From NCBI RefSeq assembly GCF_001955535.1, contig NZ_MPVN01000003.1, positions 582,053 through 646,052 on the forward strand: a DNA stretch of 64,000 nt, written 5' to 3'. The DNA is from Paenibacillus sp. FSL H7-0326 (GTDB lineage: Bacteria > Bacillota > Bacilli > Paenibacillales > Paenibacillaceae). Below the pieces are notes generated by a model, which saw nothing but the letters and a program-made list of their open reading frames with translations, was not told where the DNA came from and did no database searches. A program made the translations under genes and the position numbers. This document shows, piece after piece, positions 26,352 through 35,307 of this stretch. The stretch's first letter is position 1. Every line of letters starts with the position of its first letter.

Positions 26352-27458
26352 ATGCTACTCGACGAATATATAAGACAGGATTTGAACCCAGTGAATATAA
26401 ATTTGAAAAACTACGGACTAAATGAACGCTTTGAACAGGAAGGTGCTACGTACATCGATTTATTTATTGCCAGAGTGGCTGAACAACACCGGGAGTTATA
26501 CAAAGTTATCAGTGAGTGCGGCGAGATCGATGCCAGTGTATCAGGAAAATTCGCTTACAACGCAGATGACCAAACTAGCTTTCCCGCCGTTGGGGATTGG
26601 GTGATGATTGACCGAGTAGATGCAAAGGGCGGCAAAACAATCATTCATCACATCCTGCGCCGCAAAAGCGTTTTGTCACGGCAAGCTGCCGGTACCGAGA
26701 ACGCCGGACAGATTATTGCAGCCAATATCGATACCATTTTCATTTGCATGTCGCTCAATGCAGATTTTAATATCAGGCGAATTGAGCGATATTTAACGAT
26801 TGCTTGGGATAGTATGGCAACTCCGGTTATCGTCCTGACGAAGTCGGATTTGTGCGATGATTTGCCACAGAAATTGGCGGATATTGCTTCCGTGAGCATG
26901 GGCGTGGATGTAATTACCTGTTCGTCAGAAAACGGGGATGGGCTGGATGAAATTAGCACTTATGTAGGGCAAGGAAAGACAATCGCGTTTATCGGTTCAT
27001 CAGGCGTCGGCAAATCTACGCTCATTAACCGCCTTATGGGGCAGGATGTGCTGAGAACAAAAGCGATACGGGAAGATGACGCAAAGGGCAGACACACCAC
27101 AACGCATCGACAACTGCTGCTATTGCCGAACGGCGGCATAGTCATAGATACGCCGGGTATGCGGGAGCTACAGATCTATACGGGGAACCTGTCAAAAACC
27201 TTTGAAGACATTGAGGAAATTGCTGCCCGATGCAAATTTGGCGATTGCTCTCACGAAACAGAGCCGGGTTGTGCGATCAGAGAAGCTCTTAAAAATGAGA
27301 CCCTATCCGAAAAACGGTTTGCGAGCTATAAAAAGTTACAACGAGAAATGTCCTATAGTGGATTAAGTGCCCGACAGCTTGAAAACGAGAAAATCAACAG
27401 AATGTTCGGTGGCAAGGATGAAATGAAACGATTCATCAAAAATGTAAAAAAAAGATGA
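26352..27458 (+). CDS. RsgA/YjeQ-like circularly permuted GTPase
   Basis: About 368 residues. An N-terminal OB-type domain (FPAVGDWVMID, RRKSVLSRQAAG) is followed by a circularly permuted GTPase: G4 VIVLTKSDL, then G1 IGSSGVGKSTLINRL, G3 IDTPGMREL. A zinc finger C-terminal region (CKFGDCSHETEPGCAI) follows. Members release 30S assembly factors from ribosomes. This one sits behind a TetR regulator rather than in the usual prkC-rsgA-rpe locus, so it may be an accessory paralogue. ATG 26352 follows GGGGTTAGG; ATG 26340 is the alternative. Confidence 0.87.
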   Translation: MLLDEYIRQDLNPVNINLKNYGLNERFEQEGATYIDLFIARVAEQHRELYKVISECGEIDASVSGKFAYNADDQTSFPAVGDWVMIDRVDAKGGKTIIHHILRRKSVLSRQAAGTENAGQIIAANIDTIFICMSLNADFNIRRIERYLTIAWDSMATPVIVLTKSDLCDDLPQKLADIASVSMGVDVITCSSENGDGLDEISTYVGQGKTIAFIGSSGVGKSTLINRLMGQDVLRTKAIREDDAKGRHTTTHRQLLLLPNGGIVIDTPGMRELQIYTGNLSKTFEDIEEIAARCKFGDCSHETEPGCAIREALKNETLSEKRFASYKKLQREMSYSGLSARQLENEKINRMFGGKDEMKRFIKNVKKR

Positions 27459-27514
27459 GATAGCGAAAGAATAAGATGGATCAACTGAACTGTCTTACAG
27501 AAGGAGGAACAACT

Positions 27515-28162
27515 ATGATTAACATACGTAACGAACAACCTAAGGATTATCGGCGGGTCGAGGAAATCACCCGCAAAGCATTCTGGAACTTGTACTTCCC
27601 CGGTGCAACTGAGCATTATCTTGTACATTCCATGCGCAGCCACGAGGACTATATGCCCGAATTGTCTTTTGTCATTGAAGAGAATAACGAAATCATTGGC
27701 AGCATTCATTTTACTCAAGCAAAGGTGATAACCCCTGGTGGTGAAGAAATCCCTGTTCTTTCCTTTGGGCCCGTCTCCATCACACCGGAGCGGCATCGGC
27801 AAGGACTTGGTCGCATATTGATAACACATGCTATAGAAAGCGCAAGAAAACAAGGACATCGGGCCATCGTGCTTGGTGGATTTCCCTATCATTACAAACC
27901 GTACGGGTTTGTTGGCACAAAAAAATATAATATCTCGATGCCGGATGGAAAATTTTATACGGGGGTCATGGCCCTGCCCCTTTATGATGGTGCGCTGGAC
28001 GACGTGACCGGCACAATTAAATTCAGCGATGGTTTGTATCCAGATGAAAACGGGCTGGAAGCTTTTGAAGCAACTTTTCCACCGATGGAAAAGCTTTCGC
28101 TTCCCCATCAAAAAGCATTTGAGCAAGCAGCCAGTGAATTGGATGAGCAGGAGTACAAATAA
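27515..28162 (+). CDS. GNAT family N-acetyltransferase
   Basis: The 215-residue protein has the acetyl-CoA loop RHRQGLGRILITHAIE and preceding beta strands (LSFGPVSITPE), then VLGGFPYHYKPYGF as in the YhbS-like group. AGAAGGAGGAACAACT precedes ATG 27515. It lies 56 nt after the GTPase and ends at a terminator, so TetR, GTPase and acetyltransferase may form one operon. The substrate is unknown. Confidence 0.88.
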   Translation: MINIRNEQPKDYRRVEEITRKAFWNLYFPGATEHYLVHSMRSHEDYMPELSFVIEENNEIIGSIHFTQAKVITPGGEEIPVLSFGPVSITPERHRQGLGRILITHAIESARKQGHRAIVLGGFPYHYKPYGFVGTKKYNISMPDGKFYTGVMALPLYDGALDDVTGTIKFSDGLYPDENGLEAFEATFPPMEKLSLPHQKAFEQAASELDEQEYK

Positions 28163-28183
28163 GTATAGAAGATCTATTTTAAG

Positions 28184-28210
28184 AGCCCGCTCCCTGAGCG
28201 GGCTTTCTGT
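28184..28210 (+). terminator. Terminator after GNAT gene
   Basis: AGCCCGCTC and GAGCGGGCT form a 9-bp stem with a 3-nt loop, followed by TTCTGTTT. Confidence 0.85.
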
Positions 28211-28541
28211 TTAGGCGGCCTAACGGACGGGCAGAAAAACAAGGAAATGAAGTGATCACTGCATGAAGAAAAAAACCTCAATATACTCGACTAGGTGGGG
28301 CTCGCTAGCTATGGTTATGTGGGAAGAAAGCTTCATCAAGTATGGATAGAAAATTTTATATTCCCATTGCATCTCCTATGGTTAGATAAACAAGAGTAAA
28401 AAATTATGTACTGATTTTTTACTAATTGTTAAACTAAAAGGGCAGTAATCTTGAAATAAAGGCAAGGTAAATGTTCCATCCCACGCTTGATACATAATAA
28501 TATCCAAATATTAAAAAGAATACAGTCAGGAGGTAGAGATT
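28211..28541. other. Intergenic stretch without recognisable gene
   Basis: No coding potential is seen. The 3' end is the leader of the SDR gene and carries CAGGAGGT. Confidence 0.5.
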
Positions 28542-29294
28542 GTGCAGGATTTACAAGGGAAAATTGTTCTCATTACGGGAGCCAGTTCTGGAATTGGTCA
28601 GGCGACGGCGCAATTAATGGCTTCTAGAGGGGCAAACGTTGTCATCAACTACAATACAAACGAAAAGGGAGCAACAGAAACAGTTACTGCGATTCGAGAA
28701 TTGGGTGGTGAATGTATAGCTGTCCAAGCAGATGTTACTAAGAAAGACCAAGTTGAGGCAATGGTTCAAGAGGTTGTTTCGATTTATGGAGCCGTTCATG
28801 TATTGGTAAATAACGCTGGTGGAGGCATTAAGCAGAGCACATTTATGGATATGACCGAGGAACTTTGGGACGATACCTATGCGTTGAATGTAAAAAGTAT
28901 CCTCTTATGTTCACAGGCGGTATTAAAAGACATGCTTCCACGAAAAAATGGTAAAATTATTAATCTTTCTTCGGCAGCGGCTCGTATTGGAGGTTCGGGC
29001 GAAAGTATCCACTACGCCTCAACAAAAGGTGCAGTAAACACGATGACAGTTGGAATGTCTAGGGAGCTTATTGAATATGGGATTATTGTAAATGGAGTCG
29101 CCCCCGGAATGGTTGAAACACCATTTCATGATAAGTTTGCCCCTAAAGATAACCGCCTCGAACGATTAGTAGCTTCCGTCCCAATGAAACGTGCTGCAAC
29201 TCCACTGGAAATAGCAGAAGTCATCTGCTTCCTCGCATCAGATGTATCAAATTATATTTTGGGAGAAACCATTACCGTTGGTGGTGGGAGATGA
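28542..29294 (+). CDS. Short-chain dehydrogenase/reductase (SDR)
   Basis: This is a classical 250-residue SDR: TGASSGIGQATAQ cofactor loop, NNAGGG after strand 4, Ser in NLSSAAARIGG, the Tyr-x-x-x-Lys in YASTKGAVN, and a C-terminal GETITVGGGR. It resembles 3-oxoacyl reductases and glucose dehydrogenases; substrate unknown. The GTG start has CAGGAGGT upstream. Downstream (about 29390-29590) lies a short open stretch (ESGEKWVMVNHFVQCPVGVG) that I cannot assign and that may be a gene fragment. Confidence 0.9.
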   Translation: MQDLQGKIVLITGASSGIGQATAQLMASRGANVVINYNTNEKGATETVTAIRELGGECIAVQADVTKKDQVEAMVQEVVSIYGAVHVLVNNAGGGIKQSTFMDMTEELWDDTYALNVKSILLCSQAVLKDMLPRKNGKIINLSSAAARIGGSGESIHYASTKGAVNTMTVGMSRELIEYGIIVNGVAPGMVETPFHDKFAPKDNRLERLVASVPMKRAATPLEIAEVICFLASDVSNYILGETITVGGGR

Positions 29295-29587
29295 GTGCAA
29301 GAACTTGTACCGATTACCGTATTGGACAAGAGTGCTTAAGGAGAAATTCAATCGATGATATCGTACACTCACACCACAAAAAGTTGCAATGCTAATCATG
29401 AACAATCCAAGTGATATGATTGAGTCTGGAGAAAAATGGGTGATGGTCAATCATTTTGTTCAGTGTCCAGTAGGAGTCGGGGATAAAGGTCGAACCGAAA
29501 AGCTAATAGAGATGGTTCGACCTTATGTTATGAACGATCTGGGATTGCAAAATCCATTCTTGTCGATTCGGAGCTTATTCATCCTTG

Positions 29588-30004
29588 CTATTCGGCGGGA
29601 TTGCAGGCGGTATTGTTTAAGTCGGGATTTACAACGATCTCATGATAATTGTCGAGCTTGTAATCAATAATTCTTTGCGTCTCTATCAATCGTTCAATCT
29701 CTTTCTGAATTCTTTTCTTGTGTTCCATTAGTATGGAGACTCTCTGAGGGATAGAGGCAGCCCCTGCTTCGTAAAGATTACGGAAATGCTTCATTTCCTC
29801 CAGAGTCATGCCTGTTGCCTTGAGCCTCGTTAAGAAAACCATGCCCGCCAATTGGCTTTTGCTGTACGTTCGGTGTCCGTTTGCTTTGCGGTCGGCATGC
29901 GGAAGCAAGCCAATCTTCTCGTAATAGCGGATCGTATCCTCGGAGAGCCCCGTTAATTCGGATGCCTGTTTAATGGAACTTACAGATTCAGGAATTTCGA
30001 TCAC
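29588..30004 (-). CDS. MerR family transcriptional regulator
   Basis: The 138-residue protein has a MerR winged-helix (SSIKQASELTGLSEDTIRYY, EKIGLLPHADRKANGHRTYS) then a long coiled coil (HKKRIQKEIERLIETQRIID). A single Cys near the C-terminus (NNTACNPAE) might be a sensor. A GTG start at 30004 has AAGGAGGT 9 nt upstream. It is the second gene after a VOC protein on the same strand, and the MerR-type promoter ahead of that gene suggests it controls its own operon. Confidence 0.92.
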   Translation of the reverse strand: MIEIPESVSSIKQASELTGLSEDTIRYYEKIGLLPHADRKANGHRTYSKSQLAGMVFLTRLKATGMTLEEMKHFRNLYEAGAASIPQRVSILMEHKKRIQKEIERLIETQRIIDYKLDNYHEIVVNPDLNNTACNPAE

Positions 30005-30036
30005 TTTGCCGCACCTCCTTATCTTCCCATTCTAAC

Positions 30037-30426
30037 TCAAGCAGAGGCCGGTTGATACAATTCTAAGCGTTCTCCGTCCGGCCCTTGGAAGAATATGAAT
30101 CTGGTTCCGTCCGCCAACGTTACTATTTTTTCGTTAATAAAAGCTACGCCAAGCTCTGCAATCCGAGCTGCTTCCTGTTCGACATCCTCTACCGTAAAGG
30201 CAATATGGTTCACGGTTCCTTCGTTTGGCAGCTCTGAATTTGTTCTTTCTACCAGCTCGATGATGAGATTCGCTTCCCCGGGAAAACCTAAAAATCCAAG
30301 ACGTACGTTAGGGTTAGGCTGACGGATTTCTTTAAGCTCCATGCCAAGCACTTTCTCGTAAAATGCTGAGCTTTCGTCGATGCTTCTCACGACTACGCCT
30401 ACATGCTCCAGTTTTTGAACTCCCAT
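30037..30426 (-). CDS. VOC (glyoxalase/methylmalonyl-CoA epimerase-like) family protein
   Basis: The 129-residue protein has two beta-alpha-beta-beta-beta modules: LEHVGVVVRSIDESSAFYEK, then VNHIAFTVEDVEQEAARIAE and FFQGPDGERLELYQP. His in LEHVG and VNHIAF and Glu in GERLELYQ are plausible metal ligands. Such proteins include lactoylglutathione lyases, epimerases and resistance binding proteins. The ATG has GGAGG upstream. It is driven by a MerR-type promoter and followed 32 nt later by the MerR gene, suggesting a reactive-electrophile response. Confidence 0.88.
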   Translation of the reverse strand: MGVQKLEHVGVVVRSIDESSAFYEKVLGMELKEIRQPNPNVRLGFLGFPGEANLIIELVERTNSELPNEGTVNHIAFTVEDVEQEAARIAELGVAFINEKIVTLADGTRFIFFQGPDGERLELYQPASA

Positions 30427-30469
30427 TATTTCGCGCCTCCAAGAAGTGGAATTTACTTGCATACTGATA

Positions 30470-30500
30470 ATGATACAACTTGGAGTACACTCCAGATCAA
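30470..30500 (-). promoter_or_regulatory. MerR-type promoter with 19-bp spacer
   Basis: On the minus strand, TTGATC (30500-30495), exactly 19 nt, then TATCAT (30475-30470). The spacer holds the perfect palindrome TGGAGTGTACTCCA, which closely resembles AdhR/NmlR-class operators. Long spacers with a central dyad are the hallmark of MerR activation. Confidence 0.88.
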
Positions 30501-30643
30501 GAGTGAAATTTTCGAAACCGTTACTCGTCAACTTAAAAGATTCGCTCAAGTTACGTGAATTAAGTGGTATTCAATGCCGGACGACAAATGTGAACTCAAA
30601 GAGATGTTCGAAGAATTCCGTGAGAAGGTTGGAACAGGTCATT

Positions 30644-31186
30644 TTAGTTCATAAGTTTCTCATATAATTGCACCACTTGCGTTGCTAAACCTTCAATATC
30701 ACTATCTATTTCTTCCAGTACATAAGCCTCCAGTACTCCCATGGTTGCTGTTCCTAAAAACTTCAAGAAAACATTCCTATCAATAAGGGGACGCGAATCC
30801 TTATGAAGCTTGTTGTCTATCTCACCTGTAGTAAACGATAACAGCTTACTGCGAATTGAAGAAGCGTATTTACTTTTAAACAAAGAAGCAAAGAACAATT
30901 TATGCTGCTCAAAATAAGAGAACCATATTATCGAACCCTCTATAATCCCCATATCTTTTTTTTGGTCACATATTTCTCGCAATTGAACAATATGGTCATC
31001 TACAATCTTATCTAACAGATCATACTTATCAACATAATGAAGATAGAATGTCTTTCGACCCAAATTGGCTTGTTCCGTAATACTTTTGACCGTAATCTCG
31101 TCGAACCCTTCCTTAACTAACATTTGCAAAAAGGTCGTTTGAATCGCCTGTCGAGACTTTACAATTCTTCGATCTATTTTCTCCAC
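30644..31186 (-). CDS. TetR/AcrR family transcriptional regulator
   Basis: The 180-residue protein has the HTH LVKEGFDEITVKSITEQANL and RKTFYLHYVDKYDLLDKIV and a C-terminal domain of the type seen in DhaS-like TetR proteins. GTG 31186 has GAAGGAGG upstream at good spacing; the upstream in-frame ATG does not. It is divergent from the alpha/beta hydrolase at 31352 and is its likely regulator. Confidence 0.9.
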   Translation of the reverse strand: MEKIDRRIVKSRQAIQTTFLQMLVKEGFDEITVKSITEQANLGRKTFYLHYVDKYDLLDKIVDDHIVQLREICDQKKDMGIIEGSIIWFSYFEQHKLFFASLFKSKYASSIRSKLLSFTTGEIDNKLHKDSRPLIDRNVFLKFLGTATMGVLEAYVLEEIDSDIEGLATQVVQLYEKLMN

Positions 31187-31351
31187 ACTGAAAGCCTCCT
31201 TCAGTTTGTACACACATAAAACATAATGTAAATTAACACCCATAACTCACAATGTGGTTATTGGATCAACTCTTTATTTACAATATTATAAATAAACACA
31301 AGGCGCTTAACACGCACAAGTGTAATAAAAAATGAAGGTGGTATGAAACAT

Positions 31352-32269
31352 ATGACAGTTATTAAAAAGAGAGTTTCATTCCCGGCGCATGGACTAAAAG
31401 TAGCAGCGATTTTAAATATACCAAAGCATGCTGAAGAAAAGAAACAAAACCCAGCTATTGTCTGTGTTCATCCGGGTAGCAGTTGTAAAGATCAAACGGT
31501 AGGAATTTATGCGCAGAAACTTGCTGAGCTAGGGTACGTAACCATTGTATTCGATGCATCCTATCAAGGAGAAAGCGAAGGCGAGCCTCGTTATGCCGAA
31601 TACCCGGCTGCCCGTGTTGAGGATATTCGGTCTGCGGTTGATTACCTAACTACACTAGATTATGTCGACGAAAATCGTATTGGCGTGTTAGGTGTTTGTG
31701 CAGGAGGCGGATATGCTGTAAATACTGCAATGACAGAACGGCGCATCAAAGCAGTAGGTGCGGTTTCCGTCGCGAATATAGGTCGTGGATATCGTGAACT
31801 CGATCCCATCAAAATGTTGGAGCAAGTTGCCCAACAACGCACTGCTGAAGCACGCGGAGCCGATCCTCTTATTACACAATGGGTGCCTAGCAGTCACAGA
31901 GAAAGAGAAGCGGCCGGCATAATTGAATTCGACATAGTAGAAGCTGTTGATTACTACAGAACACCAAGGGGTCAGCACCCTAACTCTCCGAACAAATTGA
32001 AATTCACAAGCGTAGACTCAATCATCGCCTTTGATGCCTTCCACTTGGCAGACACTTTACTGACTCAGCCTTTGCAAATCATTGTCGGTGGCGTACAAGG
32101 AGCGTTTGGTTCATACAAGGACGGTCATGACCTTTATAACCGAGCAGCTTCTGAGAAAAAAGATTTGTTCGTTATAGAAGGGGCAGGCCATTATGACCTG
32201 TACGACAGACCAGAGCCAGTAAGTAAAGCCGTTGAAAAATTAGGTGCTTTCTTCAAAGAAAATCTTTAA
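31352..32269 (+). CDS. Alpha/beta hydrolase (dienelactone hydrolase/acetyl-esterase-like)
   Basis: The 305-residue enzyme has the oxyanion region CVHPGSSCKDQ, DASYQGESEG, a nucleophile elbow GVCAGGGYAV (G-x-C-x-G: the catalytic residue would be Cys, as in dienelactone hydrolases), and His in EGAGHYDLYD. The second ATG (31352) was chosen because AAGGTGG then lies about 10 nt upstream. It is divergent from a TetR regulator and followed by a terminator. Confidence 0.87.
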   Translation: MTVIKKRVSFPAHGLKVAAILNIPKHAEEKKQNPAIVCVHPGSSCKDQTVGIYAQKLAELGYVTIVFDASYQGESEGEPRYAEYPAARVEDIRSAVDYLTTLDYVDENRIGVLGVCAGGGYAVNTAMTERRIKAVGAVSVANIGRGYRELDPIKMLEQVAQQRTAEARGADPLITQWVPSSHREREAAGIIEFDIVEAVDYYRTPRGQHPNSPNKLKFTSVDSIIAFDAFHLADTLLTQPLQIIVGGVQGAFGSYKDGHDLYNRAASEKKDLFVIEGAGHYDLYDRPEPVSKAVEKLGAFFKENL

Positions 32270-32322
32270 TATTCATGCAACACAGCCATAATCATAAAAG
32301 AAAATCTGCTCGTTCGTATTAT

Positions 32323-32358
32323 GAGGTCAGCTAGTTTTTACTGGTTGACCTCTTTTTT
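32323..32358 (+). terminator. Terminator after hydrolase gene
   Basis: GAGGTCAGCTA can pair with TGGTTGACCTC (imperfect centre) and is followed by six T. Confidence 0.75.
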
Positions 32359-32648
32359 CTTTAAGGGGGATGTTACGGGGAGCTGGGGTAGAACGTCTCA
32401 GCCCTTGGGGCTCAGAACCCGTGAGCTAAACTGGCGACGACGATTGGAGCCATGCCAAAAAGGCGACTACCGATGCGATCGAAAGTCACCTCTGACCAGC
32501 TGAACCTCTTCTTGGATTAGAAAATGGAAATGCTTTAGATTGATAGATTTTCCGATATCCTTTATCATGAAAGCGTTATCTGTTAGGTGCTATACCGATT
32601 GTACAATCCGGTCACTTGACCAACATATCAAATCATGAGGTGAGAAGA
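32359..32648. other. Intergenic stretch with unusual GC-rich block
   Basis: Positions 32370-32510 are GC-rich and full of short self-complementary runs (CTCAGCCCTTGGGGCTCAG) but show no gene or known RNA that I can name. Confidence 0.4.
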
Positions 32649-33536
32649 ATGAAGTACAGAAGATTGGGTAAGACCGAACTGGATGTATCCGTTGTAGGCG
32701 TGGGCACGTGGCAGTTTGGCGGTGACTGGGGCAAGGATTATACCCAGAAAGAAGTCGATGACATTCTCTACCGGGCCAAAGAACTGGGCATTAATTTGAT
32801 TGATACAGCCGAATGCTACGGACCTCACCATATGTCAGAGAAATTTATCGGCGATTTTATGTCCCGGGACCGGCGTGAGGATTGGGTGATTGCAACCAAG
32901 TTCGGTCACCAGTGGCATGCGCAATGGACAAATGCCTGGAGCGTGGATCAGATTCGTGTTCAGCTGGAAGAATCCCTGAAAGCCCTTAGAACGGATTACA
33001 TCGATTTGTATCAGTTCCATTCCGGGTCGGATGAGGCGTTCGATAACGATGAGCTGTGGACTATGCTGGACAAGCAGGTGCAGGCTGGTAAAATTCGCAA
33101 TCTCGGTATCTCAATCGGAAGTAACGATAATCTGCATCAGACAAGCAAGGCTACCGAGTTGAATGCGAAGGCTATTCATGTTGTGTATAACCGTCTGGAC
33201 ATGAAGCCGGAAGAGAGGGTATTCCCATCATGTCAGGAGCAGGATCTTGGTGTGTTGGCGAGAGTCCCGCTGGCCAGCGGCTACCTGAGCGGCAAATACA
33301 AGCCGGGCATCGTGTTCAAAGACAATGTCAGGAAGGGCCACGAGCGTGAAGAGATAGACGAGAAGCTGAAGTTGGTGAGTGAAATCCAGAAGAACGAAGT
33401 ACCAGAAGGTGTCGACATGGCATCGTGGGCTCTTGCCTGGTGTTTGAAGCATCCAGCCGTTAGCTGCGTCATTCCGGGATGCAAAAGTCCGGAGCAGGTT
33501 GAAGCGAACGCCCGGGCGGCAGATCTGGAGTTGTAA
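32649..33536 (+). CDS. Aldo/keto reductase
   Basis: The 295-residue TIM-barrel protein shows the AKR tetrad: Asp and Tyr in IDTAECYGPHHMSEKF, Lys in VIATKFGHQ and His in LYQFHSGSDE. GCKSPEQVEANARAAD is the C-terminal cofactor site. It would reduce aldehydes or ketones with NADPH. ATG 32649 follows GAGGTGAGAAG. It is a single-gene unit ending at the terminator at 33643. Confidence 0.93.
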   Translation: MKYRRLGKTELDVSVVGVGTWQFGGDWGKDYTQKEVDDILYRAKELGINLIDTAECYGPHHMSEKFIGDFMSRDRREDWVIATKFGHQWHAQWTNAWSVDQIRVQLEESLKALRTDYIDLYQFHSGSDEAFDNDELWTMLDKQVQAGKIRNLGISIGSNDNLHQTSKATELNAKAIHVVYNRLDMKPEERVFPSCQEQDLGVLARVPLASGYLSGKYKPGIVFKDNVRKGHEREEIDEKLKLVSEIQKNEVPEGVDMASWALAWCLKHPAVSCVIPGCKSPEQVEANARAADLEL

Positions 33537-33642
33537 GGGAGCTTAATAGACATAAGTTAAAACACAAGATAAAAAGAATCCGTATCTAACCGGACTGACC
33601 CTCGTTTGAGACAGGGATCAAAGCTCCTTTCAAGTTATGCAG

Positions 33643-33671
33643 CCAGTCGTCGATAATGAATCGGCGACTGG
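33643..33671 (+). terminator. Probable terminator after aldo/keto reductase
   Basis: CCAGTCGTCGA pairs with TCGGCGACTGG (one wobble) across a short loop, followed by TTATTTAGTTT. Confidence 0.65.
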
Positions 33672-33836
33672 TTATTTAGTTTCGTTTGAATGCGATCGAA
33701 TAAAAAGATGTTTCTATTGACCATGCGACGATTCTACTGGCGAATCCCTGACTCGATATAGACGAATGATTCATTTGAGATTTGTTGTCCCAAAAACGAC
33801 TGGTTATGTGTGGAGATTCGGGTGAAGTTTCACCAT

Positions 33837-34250
33837 TCACACTAAATTGTCCACGTCCTCTTCGATTCCGGTAATCCGCGGTTTTCCAATCAATCCGTAG
33901 TAAAAAAGGCGATCCATATCTTGAAGCATCGACGTGCTAGATTGTGCTATAAATCCTGGTCGAGCCAGCACTTCTTTAAACATTTGAATATAAAACAATA
34001 CCGCTTCCATTGAAAGATTCGGGTCGATACAACCTTCTTGTTTACCTAATTCGATCAAATTAATAAAAAAAGGAATCGTCCTCTCCTTGTAAAACTCCTC
34101 GACACCTCGATATGTACTTGTTCATGGTTTTATTCATGAGATCGATAAGAGTCATTCGGACAAGTTCATCTTTGCTACCAAATGGAATACCGGGAGCGAA
34201 TCCGGTCCGGCAAGCGCGCAGATTAAGTTCGCCTGCTTCGGTCCGATTCA
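33837..34250 (-). pseudogene. Frameshifted TetR-family regulator relic
   Basis: One frame reads PFGSKDELVRMTLIDLMNK, the end of a TetR HTH plus first effector helix. A single shift near 34100 moves to YRGVEEFYKERTIPFFINLI, then MEAVLFYIQMFKEVLARPG. The N-terminal half of the HTH is missing. It abuts the terminator of the neighbouring AraC gene. Confidence 0.75.
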
Positions 34251-34251
34251 T

Positions 34252-34291
34252 AAGAAGGAAGCCCTGCTCATTCGCGCGGGGCTTCCTTCTT
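34252..34291 (-). terminator. Terminator at the 3' end of the AraC gene
   Basis: AAGAAGGAAGCCC and GGGGCTTCCTTCTT form a long stem with a GC-rich loop; the stem overlaps the last codons of the AraC gene. Confidence 0.75.
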
Positions 34292-35128
34292 CATGGATAT
34301 GTCCGGATGCCGAAGCTTGCTCGTGCGCAGTCCCTGCCAGGAGTTGTGGCGGATTTGGGTAGCGGTCAGGCCGGTCGCTTGCTTCATATGTCTGGAGAAA
34401 TGATGGCTTGTCTTGAAGCCGCAGCGCTCTGCGATTTCGGTGACGGTCAAACCTGTGTGGACAAGGAGGTCCAGCGCCCGTTTCACCCGCAAGTTCCACA
34501 GGTAGCGCATGGGGGTGTCGTTCTCGTATTGCCGAAACAAGCGGACGAGATGCTCAGAAGAGACGCCGGCTTGTTCCGCCAGATCGGACAAGGCGATCTC
34601 GTCGGCATAGCGTTCTTTCATCCATGCAATGGCTCTGTAGACGGAGGCATGCTTCTCGCGGTCGGACAGGAGCCTGCGTTCCGTCGGATATAGCTGCAGC
34701 GCCGCCAAGCCTAAGGTGCGAAGCAACGGATCGTCCGGCAACGCGCTGTGCTGAAGTGACAGCAGAAGATCGGTCAGCCGGTTCATCTCCTCGGATAAGG
34801 GAAGGATGACGGGCAATTGGGTCACGAACGCCAGCGCTTCCTCCGATAAATGGTGCACATGGACGGCAATCCACCGATGCCACGTTTCCTCCTCCTCCGC
34901 GAACTTAAACGTTTCGTGGTGTCCGGGCATTAATTTGACGACGTGACCGGGCTGAATGTGCAGCGTCCGATCGTCGACGACGACCTCCATCGTACCGGTG
35001 TACAGCATGACCAGTTGAATGTCCTGTTGCATGCGCGGACCGAAGCGGCCGCCGGGCGGATAGACGACCGTCCCGGCAATGACCGAACAAATATGGTCCA
35101 GTTGAAGGGGAAGCTCTTCAGGCATCAT
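34268..35128 (-). CDS. AraC family transcriptional regulator
   Basis: About 286 residues. An N-terminal cupin (IQLVMLYTGTMEVVVDD, LHIQPGHVVKLMPGHH) and a double HTH (LSDLAEQAGVSSEHLVRLFR, CGFKTSHHFSRHMKQATGL) are visible. The start at 35128 follows CGGAG; a further ATG at 35194 has no ribosome site. It is divergent from the second PhyH gene, which it very likely regulates. The gene and those following it are distinctly GC-rich. Confidence 0.9.
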   Translation of the reverse strand: MMPEELPLQLDHICSVIAGTVVYPPGGRFGPRMQQDIQLVMLYTGTMEVVVDDRTLHIQPGHVVKLMPGHHETFKFAEEEETWHRWIAVHVHHLSEEALAFVTQLPVILPLSEEMNRLTDLLLSLQHSALPDDPLLRTLGLAALQLYPTERRLLSDREKHASVYRAIAWMKERYADEIALSDLAEQAGVSSEHLVRLFRQYENDTPMRYLWNLRVKRALDLLVHTGLTVTEIAERCGFKTSHHFSRHMKQATGLTATQIRHNSWQGLRTSKLRHPDISMKKEAPRE

Positions 35129-35210
35129 CGACGCTCCGTTCGGTTGAAATGTCGTAAATGGGGTGCATGTTGGCTTTATTCTAGGGCCTCGCATCGATCG
35201 ATGTCAATAT

Positions 35211-35242
35211 CAGACACATAATTGATAATTGCAGTCATTGTT
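35211..35242 (+). promoter_or_regulatory. Element shared with first PhyH promoter
   Basis: AATTGCAGTCATTGTT ends 65 nt before the ATG of the PhyH gene, the same distance as its match at 2388-2403. It is a candidate AraC-family operator for both copies. Confidence 0.5.
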
Positions 35243-35307
35243 GCGACGGCATGGCTGCGGTAAGCTGTTCCTAGCAAGAAAACCTATTGCTCATGGAGGG
35301 AATCGCG

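Noticed and set aside
32370..32510. GC-rich self-complementary block, considered as a tRNA or riboswitch
   Set aside because: No cloverleaf with a T-loop GTTCRA, no anticodon arm and no known aptamer core could be laid out.
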